Source: Lachnospiraceae bacterium UBA4380 (lineage in GTDB: Bacteria > Bacillota > Clostridia > Lachnospirales > Lachnospiraceae). Taken from it: DNA of 5,982 nucleotides. Under the pieces are notes generated by a model that searched no databases, was not told where the DNA came from, and worked only from the letters and a program-made list of their open reading frames with translations. Below, piece by piece: positions 1 to 5,071 of this stretch (the first letter of the stretch is position 1; every line of letters begins with the position of its first letter). The stretch spans positions 1 through 5,982 of the forward strand of contig DGRU01000075.1 of NCBI GenBank assembly GCA_002390025.1, read 5' to 3'. Position numbers and translations under genes: made by a program.

Positions 1-177
1 GTCCTCGACACAGATTCCCTGCCGCCCGTTCACCTGATAAATATCTTTAAGAGTATAGGCATGGCCGGGAACCCCCGCTTCCTCTGAACCTTGTTTTTTC
101 CCGCATCCGCACACACTGACACCTGCCGCAAGGATGAGAAGGAAAACAAATACTTTTGACTTCACAGTATGGACCAT
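1..177 (-). CDS. Putative lipoprotein, N-terminal part only (runs off the left edge)
   Basis: This is the first 59 codons of a gene whose remainder lies outside the window. The protein begins with a lipoprotein signal peptide: a basic start (MVHTVKSK), a hydrophobic stretch at residues 9-22 (VFVFLLILAAGVSV), and a lipobox V22-C23-G24-C25 followed by GKK. Cys25 would be lipidated and would anchor the protein to the outer face of the cell membrane. Cys23 fits the lipobox less well because a Val precedes it. The ATG at 177 is chosen because AAGGAG (186-191) lies 8 bases upstream; a GTG at codon 5 is the only nearby alternative. After the signal come a short polar linker (KKQGSEEAG) and the start of a folded part (YTLKDIYQVNGRQG) that I cannot assign to a family. 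Export and lipidation are well supported; the function is unknown. Confidence 0.8.
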   Translation of the reverse strand, partial: MVHTVKSKVFVFLLILAAGVSVCGCGKKQGSEEAGVPGHAYTLKDIYQVNGRQGICVED

Positions 178-185
178 ATTCCGGA

Positions 186-191
186 CTCCTT
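186..191 (-). promoter_or_regulatory. Ribosome binding site of the lipoprotein gene
   Basis: AAGGAG on the minus strand lies 8 bases before the ATG at 177. It decides the start of this gene, which is cut by the window edge and has no other support for its start. Confidence 0.75.
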
Positions 192-231
192 GTCACATTG
201 TTTCGGGGACAGACACAAAAGAACCGTCCCC
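192..231. repeat. Short hairpin repeat of the 'GGGGACGG' type
   Basis: The 69-base gap between the fructosamine-kinase gene and the lipoprotein gene carries a 6-bp perfect stem, GGGGAC (205-210) and GTCCCC (226-231), around a 15-base loop that includes ACACAAAAGAACC on the plus strand. TGTCACA lies beside it. Neither strand has a T-run after the stem, so it is not a standard intrinsic terminator. From memory, very similar 'AGAACCGTCCCC' units recur many times in Clostridia genomes, which would make this one copy of a dispersed palindromic element. The stem is seen in the sequence; membership in such a family is recollection. Confidence 0.5.
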
Positions 232-246
232 ATGGCTGTCATAACT

Positions 247-1149
247 TCAAGTTCTGCCATATCTCCTTAGTATCCTCTGCACAGAAGAAAGATAAGAAAC
301 TCCGAACAGATTCAGGTGGTTCAGCAGATGATAAAGGTTGTATATATCCTTCCTGTCCTGGTATCCGGCTTCCATTTTCGAGCATGCAAAATAGCTGTCA
401 TAAAAGTACGGTGCAAAGCCTCCGAAAAGCTCTGTCATGGCAAGGTCTGCTTCGGGATGGCCATAGTAGGCGGCCGGATCGATGATCCATGCCCTGCCAT
501 CGCTCCCGGTCATGACATTGCCTGCCCAGAGGTCTCCGTGGATCAGAGAAGGCGCCTTTGGTTCAATCAGATACTGGTCCAGATGCTCCAGCAGGGAATC
601 TGCAAGTTTCCTGTCTCTGTGGTCCAGCCATCTTTCTGCAGCTTTGAGCTGAGGTCGCAGCCTGCAGTCCCGGAAGAAGGGGATCCATTGATCTGTCCAG
701 GTATTTTTCTGTCTTCGGGAGCCGATGAAGTTGTCTGCCCCAAAGCCGAACCCACTTCCTTTTTCTCCGACTTTTCCGGCAGGCACAGGAGCACTGTGCA
801 TGGCATAGAGCTCTGCGCCCAGACGCTCCCAGTAATCGCGGTTCTTTTTGCCAGGGGCAACAAATTCCTGCAGGAGGAAGGAGAATCCATCCGAATCCGT
901 GCCTGTCCCCAGGACGCGGACTGTGCCGATGGCACCGGTGGCCTCGATTGCATGAAGACCAGCCTCCTCTGCCTCGAAGGCGGGCAGGAGGCCTAGCGCA
1001 TTGGATTTCATAAAAAGGCTTGTGCCATCATCCAGAGTAAGGCGGAATGCCTCATTGATATCGCCGCCGAAGACAGGACTTTTGCCTGTGATGATCCTCT
1101 GCTGTCCGCAGATGGATCGGACGGCTTCCGCAAGAGATGTGTATTTCAT
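247..1149 (-). CDS. Fructosamine kinase family protein (FN3K/YniA-like)
   Basis: The 300-residue protein has the length and motifs of the fructosamine kinase family (PF03881), which folds like aminoglycoside phosphotransferases. Members phosphorylate sugars attached to lysine side chains or amines, so that the adduct falls off and glycation is reversed. Visible motifs are a glycine-containing loop GGDINEAFRL (28-37), a likely ATP-contacting Lys48, the family signature FGFGADNFIG (134-143), W151-x3-W155 with FFRDCRLRPQL (158-168), the catalytic loop HGDLWAGN (204-211), the metal-binding IDPAAYYGHPE (223-233), and the C-terminal YHLLNHLNLFG (273-283). No key residue is missing. The start is the ATG at 1149, with GAAGGAA just upstream; an in-frame TTG at 1173 would add eight residues but lacks a good ribosome site. 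It lies 72 bases after the sirtuin gene. The natural substrate could be ribulosamine, fructosamine or another sugar amine. Confidence 0.93.
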   Translation of the reverse strand: MKYTSLAEAVRSICGQQRIITGKSPVFGGDINEAFRLTLDDGTSLFMKSNALGLLPAFEAEEAGLHAIEATGAIGTVRVLGTGTDSDGFSFLLQEFVAPGKKNRDYWERLGAELYAMHSAPVPAGKVGEKGSGFGFGADNFIGSRRQKNTWTDQWIPFFRDCRLRPQLKAAERWLDHRDRKLADSLLEHLDQYLIEPKAPSLIHGDLWAGNVMTGSDGRAWIIDPAAYYGHPEADLAMTELFGGFAPYFYDSYFACSKMEAGYQDRKDIYNLYHLLNHLNLFGVSYLSSVQRILRRYGRT

Positions 1150-1189
1150 CGGGAATGTTCCTTCATGAATCAAATAGAAGTTCTGCCGT

Positions 1190-1216
1190 ATTTTATATTA
1201 CAGGATTGCAGGTCAA
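1190..1216 (-). promoter_or_regulatory. Candidate promoter ahead of the fructosamine-kinase gene
   Basis: On the minus strand TTGACC (1211-1216) is a 5/6 match to a -35 box. TAAAAT (1190-1195) is a 5/6 match to a -10 box, after a spacer of 15 bases, which is shorter than ideal. It lies in the 72-base gap after the sirtuin stop, where no terminator is seen. The gene could therefore be read through from upstream as well as from here. Confidence 0.3.
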
Positions 1217-1221
1217 CTGAA

Positions 1222-2013
1222 TCAGAGGTGTCCCAGGATCTCACTGATCCGGTCATGGAAGACCAGGTCGGCCTTGCCTTCCATCCTGGTCTTTCCCTTG
1301 TTGATGATGATCAGGTATTGACCATGGTAGATGTGGGCCAGCTGGGCGGCGGAGCCCACCTCCAGGGAGGTTCCTCCGATGATCAGGCAGTCGGCGCGGC
1401 CTATCAGGTCGATGGCGCTCTGGTAGGCTTTTTCCGGGAGGAATTCCCCGTAGAGGGTGACATCGGGGCGGACCAGCCTGCCGCAGGCGGGACAGGTTGG
1501 GATCTTTTCAGGGCTCTCGAAGATGAAATCTTCATCGTACTCCCTGCCGCAGGAGACGCAGTGGTTTGTGCGGATGGTCCCGTGGATCTCATAGACTTTT
1601 TTACTGCCGGCTTTCTGGTGCAGGCCGTCGATGTTCTGTGTGATCACGCCCTCCAGCATGCCCGCGCGCTCAAGTTCCGCCAGTTTATAGTGGGCGGCAT
1701 TGGGTTCTGCCCTGCGGGCATCCAGGTTTTTTCGATAGTAGGAAAAGAAGACTTCCGGCTTTTTGTGAAGGCAGTCATAGCTGAGCAGATATTCCGGTTT
1801 GTATTTGGCGAAGCTCTTCTCCTTCTTCCGGTAGAGGCCGTTTTTGCTGCGAAAATCCGGTATGCCGCTCTCCGTCGATACCCCGGCGCCGCCCAGAAAA
1901 GCCACATGGCGGCAACAAGCCAGAATCTCCCCCATGGCATCGAGTTTCTGCTCCTGCGTCATGCGGTTGAAGTAATTGTGCTTTTCCTTTTCCGAGCTGA
2001 ATTCGGTTCTCAT
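1222..2013 (-). CDS. cobB: NAD-dependent protein deacylase, SIR2 family (sirtuin)
   Basis: This 263-residue cytoplasmic enzyme uses NAD+ to strip acyl groups from protein lysines, giving nicotinamide and O-acyl-ADP-ribose. The full sirtuin motif set is present: GAGVSTESGIPDFR (42-55), the NAD-pocket TQNIDG (125-130), catalytic His144 in EIHGT, the zinc ligands C152-x2-C155 and C174-x2-C177, RPDVTLYGE (182-190), GTSLEVGSA (214-222) and INKG (237-240). Length is normal for a bacterial sirtuin. The ATG at 2013 has AGAGG five bases upstream; the next Met (codon 18) has no ribosome site. The gene starts 30 bases after the NUDIX stop and is probably co-transcribed with it. Its start region is partly duplicated just upstream (see the repeat entry). 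Family is certain; acyl preference is not visible. cobB is the generic bacterial name, also called srtN in Bacillus. Confidence 0.95.
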   Translation of the reverse strand: MRTEFSSEKEKHNYFNRMTQEQKLDAMGEILACCRHVAFLGGAGVSTESGIPDFRSKNGLYRKKEKSFAKYKPEYLLSYDCLHKKPEVFFSYYRKNLDARRAEPNAAHYKLAELERAGMLEGVITQNIDGLHQKAGSKKVYEIHGTIRTNHCVSCGREYDEDFIFESPEKIPTCPACGRLVRPDVTLYGEFLPEKAYQSAIDLIGRADCLIIGGTSLEVGSAAQLAHIYHGQYLIIINKGKTRMEGKADLVFHDRISEILGHL

Positions 2014-2050
2014 TTCATCCTCTGCTTAAATTCAGTTCTCACTTCATCCT
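1998..2050. repeat. 24-base tandem duplication of the sirtuin start region
   Basis: Bases 1998-2021 and 2027-2050 match at 21 of 24 positions, at an offset of 29. The first copy holds the sirtuin AGGATGAA leader, ATG and codons for RTEF. The second overlaps the end of the NUDIX gene and its TGA. In the second copy the ATG has become GTG, which opens a ten-codon frame (RTEFKQRMK after the start). That frame stops in the TGA overlapping the sirtuin ATG. Confidence 0.75.
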
Positions 2051-2481
2051 ACGGTTTCGTGAAGGGGCGGCAGCGGATACATCAGCGCAATATTGATGAT
2101 ATGCGCTATATTCTGTTCTCCGGCGAAGCGTTCTCTGTCGGTATAGTCTTCATCCAGCGGCAGCCAGAGGAGGGGATTGGTCTCCTCTTTCAAAACTACA
2201 TCTTCATTCAGTCTGCCGTCATAAATCTCCAGGATGAAATCCTGATAGTAATAAGTCAGGTCCATGAGCCTGTAGAGGCGGATCTGACGCCGGCTGATGC
2301 CGGTTTCCTCCTGCAACTCACGATAGGCGGCTGCTTCGGAAGCTTCCCCGGGCTCCACCTTGCCTCCGACAAAGTTTAGGCGGTCTTTGAATGGTTCCTT
2401 TTTTCGTTTGCAGAAAAGAACCTTGTCCTTATCTTTATTGAAGACCACGATGCAGTTCATGACCTTGTCTGGTAATTTCAT
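2044..2481 (-). CDS. NUDIX hydrolase
   Basis: This 145-residue single-domain NUDIX protein would hydrolyse a nucleoside diphosphate linked to another group, using Mg2+. The NUDIX box is perfect, G40-x5-E46-x7-R54-E-L-x-E58-E59-x-G61-I62, and sits after the usual N-terminal strand (MNCIVVFNKDKDKVLFCKR). The sequence LNFVGGKVEPGE resembles the 8-oxo-dGTP/NTP-type pyrophosphatases, but ADP-ribose-type substrates cannot be ruled out from the sequence. The ATG at 2481 has AGAGGA seven bases upstream; a TTG at 2511 would add ten residues without a good ribosome site. Upstream lies the 32-base repeat array and downstream, 30 bases on, the sirtuin. The C-terminal tail (YPLPPLHETVG) looks unstructured, and its last codons lie in the 24-base duplication. 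Confidence 0.93.
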   Translation of the reverse strand: MKLPDKVMNCIVVFNKDKDKVLFCKRKKEPFKDRLNFVGGKVEPGEASEAAAYRELQEETGISRRQIRLYRLMDLTYYYQDFILEIYDGRLNEDVVLKEETNPLLWLPLDEDYTDRERFAGEQNIAHIINIALMYPLPPLHETVG

Positions 2482-2515
2482 ATGTACTTCCTCTGATGCT
2501 GCATGCTGCAACTAT

Positions 2516-2708
2516 GCCGAGCATCCTTAAGGCAATCTGGCAACAATCCATGGGATTCTCAAGGTAATTCGGCAGCAATCCCGGGCATCCTCAAGGCAAT
2601 CCGGCAGCTGTCCCAGGGCATCCTCAAGGCAATTCGGCGGCGATCCCGGGCATCCTCAAGGCAATTCGGCAGCAATCCCGGGCATCCTCAAGGCAATTCG
2701 GCAGCTAT
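2516..2708. repeat. Six-copy 32-base tandem repeat between phzF and the NUDIX gene
   Basis: The anchor AAGG recurs ending at 2532, 2564, 2596, 2629, 2661 and 2693, so the period is 32 bases with one 33-base unit. The plus-strand unit runs roughly CCCGGGCATCCTCAAGGCAA then TTCGGCAGCAAT. Copies at the phzF end (2630-2708) are almost identical. The two nearest the NUDIX start (2516-2580) have drifted, as expected for an array that grows and shrinks by slippage or unequal exchange. There are no unique spacers, so it is not a CRISPR. It fills the whole gap between the two genes and enters the 3' end of phzF, supplying its last codons and TGA. CCCGGG is self-complementary, so neighbouring units could pair in RNA. 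No T-run follows, so no terminator is evident. Confidence 0.9.
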
Positions 2709-3473
2709 CTCTGAGATTGCGACCAGTGCTGCCTCTCCACTGATAGAGATTCTGCCGTTTCCGCGCATCTCGCAGTGCAGATAGCCGCCTCGTTTTGAGG
2801 CCTGATAGGCAATGATCTGCTTTTTCCCGAGTTCTTTTGACCAGTAATCCGCAATCTGGCAATGGGCGGAGCCACATACCGGATCCTCCGCAATGGCAAG
2901 CTTGGGACAGAAACTCCTTGAAACGCAGTCGGTTTCTTTTCCTGCCGCAGTCGCATTCTGAATGCGGCCTTCGATTTCCATAAGGAGTGTCTGATCCGGC
3001 TGCATGGACCGCACCTGGTCTTCTGACTCAAATACACAGACCAGATCCAGTCCCAGCACGGCTTTGACCGGCCTGACGCCAAAGGCCTGCTCCATCTTGT
3101 CCGTGACAGGAATCTCCTTTAATTCATATGTCGGGAAATCCATCTCGTAGAGGCTTCCTTTTTTTCGAACCGTCAGGACACCGGAGAGGGTGTTGAACTG
3201 CACCGTATCGCTGTCCGGTTGGTAGTAATTCAGGATAACAAAGGACGAAGCCAGTGTCGCGTGTCCGCACAGTTCAACCTCAGTTCCGGGCGTGAACCAG
3301 CGCAGGTGATAGCCTGCCTCTTCTTTGACGATAAAAGCCGTCTCAGAAAGATTGTTTTCCATAGCCAGCTTCATCATGGATTCCTCCGACGGCCAGCTTT
3401 CCATCACGCACACAGCAGCCGGATTTCCGGAAAAGGGCTTGTTTGTAAACGCATCAACAATGTACTGCTTCAT
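2688..3473 (-). CDS. PhzF family isomerase/epimerase
   Basis: The 261-residue protein belongs to the PhzF family (PF02567), two-lobed enzymes with a diaminopimelate-epimerase-like fold. Only a few members have known reactions, such as the PhzF isomerisation in phenazine synthesis, so the substrate here is open. Visible motifs are DAFTNKPFSGNPAAV (7-21), the conserved acidic residue E44 in NNLSETAF, RWFTPGTEVELCGHATLASS at the first lobe, the second-lobe match EDPVCGSAH, and ASKRGGYLHCE near the end. No phenazine genes lie nearby, so a phenazine role is unlikely. The ATG at 3473 has GGGGAG five bases upstream; an upstream in-frame start at 3521 would add 16 residues that do not look native. 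Oddly, the last five or six codons (AAELP and stop) come from the adjacent tandem repeat, whereas family members usually end near the preceding ISGEAALVAISEI. Confidence 0.93.
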   Translation of the reverse strand: MKQYIVDAFTNKPFSGNPAAVCVMESWPSEESMMKLAMENNLSETAFIVKEEAGYHLRWFTPGTEVELCGHATLASSFVILNYYQPDSDTVQFNTLSGVLTVRKKGSLYEMDFPTYELKEIPVTDKMEQAFGVRPVKAVLGLDLVCVFESEDQVRSMQPDQTLLMEIEGRIQNATAAGKETDCVSRSFCPKLAIAEDPVCGSAHCQIADYWSKELGKKQIIAYQASKRGGYLHCEMRGNGRISISGEAALVAISEIAAELP

Positions 3474-3554
3474 GTCTTCTCCCCTTTTGTCAAAGTTTCT
3501 CATTATTGGCAGTGCACACATACAATGAACGCAGCGTCCGGTCCTGCTCTTTAC

Positions 3555-4253
3555 TCACCATACCTGCTTTGCTTCTACATGGATCCTTTCCAGGCATTCC
3601 CGTGTCAGATTGACCCAGCTGACGCAGTGGTCCAGGATAATGGAATCCGAAGTTATCACATGCTCCTTGCCGTAGAGCTCCCTGTCGACTTCCCTGAGGA
3701 CCTGGACATCAAGGGAAAATGAGTATTCCTCACCGATCTCGGCCATACAGGTCTTGAGGCGTCCGGAATTGGAGACAGGCTGATCCAGCAGGATATTGAC
3801 TCTGCTGACTTCGGCCTCCTGCAGAAAGTCGAACATCATGCGGATGGCTGCCTCTGTCTCCGAGATCAGCCTATAAGTGCCGCGGAGCGCCGCCAGATCC
3901 CTGATCGTCCCGTCCATACAGGAAAAGAGGATGGAATTGCTCAGCAGGACTTCCAGGGTGATGATCGTATTGAAACCGTCGATCCAGACTTCTCTTCCGG
4001 ACAGGGCTGACATCGGAACCTGCTTCCTATGCCTGTTCTCAATCTGTACTTGCGTAGCAACGCTGCGCATGATGGCGAGGCGCTGGCGCTCCGAGAGCAG
4101 GTAGTGGTTTCCCACAAAGGTGGCGGCCTGCTTCAGGTCATATCCTTCATTCACGAGATAGCAGACATGGCGGGAGGCAGTCCGCATTATTTCCAGTGCC
4201 TGGGGTGAGAAATTCTTCACATCCTCCGGCACAAAACCGCGCTTTGCATCCAT
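3555..4253 (-). CDS. DUF434 / DUF5616 domain protein
   Basis: The 232-residue protein matches what I know of DUF434 (about residues 15-70: helical, with YLVNEGYDLKQAATFVGNHYLL and RQRLAIMRS) followed by DUF5616 (about 85-225). No function is established. The second domain carries spaced acidic motifs in strand-like settings: IDGFN (91-95), MDGTIRD (113-119), LLDQPVSNSG (155-164) and ITSDSIILD (200-208). That order resembles PIN/NYN-type nucleases, a suggestion of mine and not a family annotation. The ATG at 4253 has CAGGAGA seven bases upstream. The frame stays open back to 4400, but that extension runs through a terminator-like hairpin and is not protein-like. The leader carries a candidate promoter, an inverted repeat and the hairpin, so expression may be controlled. 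phzF follows 81 bases later, and no clear promoter was found in that gap. Confidence 0.9.
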   Translation of the reverse strand: MDAKRGFVPEDVKNFSPQALEIMRTASRHVCYLVNEGYDLKQAATFVGNHYLLSERQRLAIMRSVATQVQIENRHRKQVPMSALSGREVWIDGFNTIITLEVLLSNSILFSCMDGTIRDLAALRGTYRLISETEAAIRMMFDFLQEAEVSRVNILLDQPVSNSGRLKTCMAEIGEEYSFSLDVQVLREVDRELYGKEHVITSDSIILDHCVSWVNLTRECLERIHVEAKQVW

Positions 4254-4319
4254 AGTGGTATCTCCTGAAGGGATCTGTGTCGAATGTAAGCCTGTATCAT
4301 CTGAGCGAAAAACCTGCTG

Positions 4320-4371
4320 AAAAAGGGACGGGCAGGCAGAGGACTCTCTCTGTCTATACCGTCCCCTTTTT
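4320..4371 (-). terminator. Terminator-like hairpin in the DUF434 leader
   Basis: Arms 4320-4331 (AAAAAGGGACGG on the plus strand) and 4359-4371 (CCGTCCCCTTTTT) pair over 12 bases with one bulged base. Inside, CAGAG (4337-4341) pairs with CTCTG (4348-4352). On the minus strand the GC-rich stem is followed by TTTTT, the form of an intrinsic terminator, and the plus strand also ends in a T-run, so it could work both ways. It lies about 85 bases after the methyltransferase stop, so it could end that unit. It is also inside the leader of the DUF434 gene, where it could attenuate transcription. Confidence 0.65.
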
Positions 4372-4389
4372 GGTCCGTCAGCCTTTTTC

Positions 4390-4419
4390 CATAATATCAA
4401 TTCTTATTATGATATTATG
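4390..4419. promoter_or_regulatory. Perfect 10+10 inverted repeat, candidate operator
   Basis: CATAATATCA (4390-4399) and TGATATTATG (4410-4419) are exact reverse complements separated by ten bases. The right arm covers the candidate -10 box of the DUF434 promoter. Arm centres are about two helical turns apart, fitting a dimeric repressor. The stem is too AT-rich to be a good terminator. No regulator gene lies in the window to pair with it. Confidence 0.5.
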
Positions 4420-4443
4420 CCACATTTGACCAGGAATTGACAT
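4414..4443 (-). promoter_or_regulatory. Candidate extended -10 promoter for the DUF434 gene
   Basis: On the minus strand TGG directly precedes CATAAT (-10, 4414-4419), giving an extended -10 element. A weak -35, ATGTCA (4438-4443), stands 18 bases further up. Transcription would start near 4407, giving a leader of about 150 bases that contains the hairpin at 4320-4371. Confidence 0.4.
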
Positions 4444-4456
4444 AACAAGATTGTGT

Positions 4457-5071
4457 TTAATTGTTTGCTCTGAGCAGTACATTCAGCCACTTTTCGTCTC
4501 CTCTTCCCGGCCTTGCGTCGCCGGTGATTCCTGTGCGGATGATCTCCAGTCCGCCGACTTCATCGAGGATTGTCTGCAGACTTTCCTCTGTCTGGTCTGT
4601 GAAATATCTCCCGTTCCGGATGCCCTCGAATGTGCCGTACTTGAATGAAATATAGAGGATCCCGCCTGTTTTCACAGCTTTTTTCATTCGTGTAATGATG
4701 TCGGGCAGTTCTTTGGAAGGCACATGCAGAATCGATGCGCAGGCGAAGATCCCGTCATAACGGTCTGTCTCATCCAGTTCGGAGAACAGCATCTTTTTCA
4801 CAGGAATCCCTGCATTCTGAGAGGCTGCTTTCACCATCTCTTCCGAGCCGTCACAGGCCTCGACCTGATATCCTTTTTGGAGGAAATAGCGGCTATCACG
4901 GCCGGAGCCGCAGCCGAAGTCCAGGATCAGAGAGCCGGGTGTGAGTAGGGTGAGGAAACTGTCCTGAATATTGGAGAATTCTACTTCCAGGGTATCACCG
5001 GTGAAGCGCTGTGCATTCCTGTTATAGTAATCCAGTGTCAGATCACTTGATTCATGTATACTCTCAGCCAT
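4457..5071 (-). CDS. Class I SAM-dependent methyltransferase
   Basis: The 204-residue protein has a single Rossmann-type methyltransferase domain (about 15-200). Motif I is ILDFGCGSGRDS (49-60), the acidic residue after the second strand is D74 in EACDGS, the fourth-strand region is YDGIFACASILHVP (105-118), and ILYISFKYG (138-146) is a later core strand. The C-terminal RPGRGDEKWLNVLL (187-200) and NGRYFTD (153-159) are distinctive of a subgroup of small-molecule-type methyltransferases that I recognise but cannot tie to a substrate. The DNA methyltransferase motif NPPY/DPPY is absent, so DNA modification is unlikely. The ATG at 5071 shares its A with the stop of the gene before it (TAATG), with GGGAG about eight bases upstream, so translation is probably coupled. 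No terminator follows closely; the hairpin at 4320-4371 is the first. Confidence 0.92.
   Translation of the reverse strand: MAESIHESSDLTLDYYNRNAQRFTGDTLEVEFSNIQDSFLTLLTPGSLILDFGCGSGRDSRYFLQKGYQVEACDGSEEMVKAASQNAGIPVKKMLFSELDETDRYDGIFACASILHVPSKELPDIITRMKKAVKTGGILYISFKYGTFEGIRNGRYFTDQTEESLQTILDEVGGLEIIRTGITGDARPGRGDEKWLNVLLRANN

Noticed and set aside
163..260. A 32-codon minus-strand frame starting ATGGCAGAACTT through the hairpin repeat.
   Set aside because: The AAGGAG is only two bases from the ATG, and the frame overlaps the ends of both neighbours. It is best explained by the hairpin element.
316..996. A 226-codon plus-strand frame opposite the fructosamine-kinase gene.
   Set aside because: It is a shadow of the opposite coding frame, with no convincing ribosome site and no recognisable domain.
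1165..2379. A 404-codon open frame on the plus strand opposite the sirtuin and NUDIX genes.
   Set aside because: It lies codon-for-codon opposite two genes with complete family motifs, and it stays open because those genes rarely use the codons that read as stops in reverse. Its translation shows no family features.
2516..2708. The repeat array considered as a CRISPR.
   Set aside because: Whole units are repeated without unique spacers, and no cas genes are present.
2503..2784. Plus-strand frame encoding a repetitive peptide across the 32-base array.
   Set aside because: The repetition comes from the DNA repeat; there is no gene-like flank and it runs opposite the phzF end.
3474..3554. A promoter and terminator between DUF434 and phzF.
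   Set aside because: Only weak pairs such as TTCATT and AATAAT were found, and no hairpin with a T-run, so nothing is reported; read-through from DUF434 is the simpler view.
4254..4400. A longer start for the DUF434 protein at 4400.
   Set aside because: The extra 49 codons pass through the hairpin and read as low-quality sequence, while the ATG at 4253 has a good ribosome site.
4437..4442. A perfect TTGACA on the plus strand as a divergent promoter.
   Set aside because: No acceptable -10 box follows at the right distance, and it would point into the back of the methyltransferase gene.
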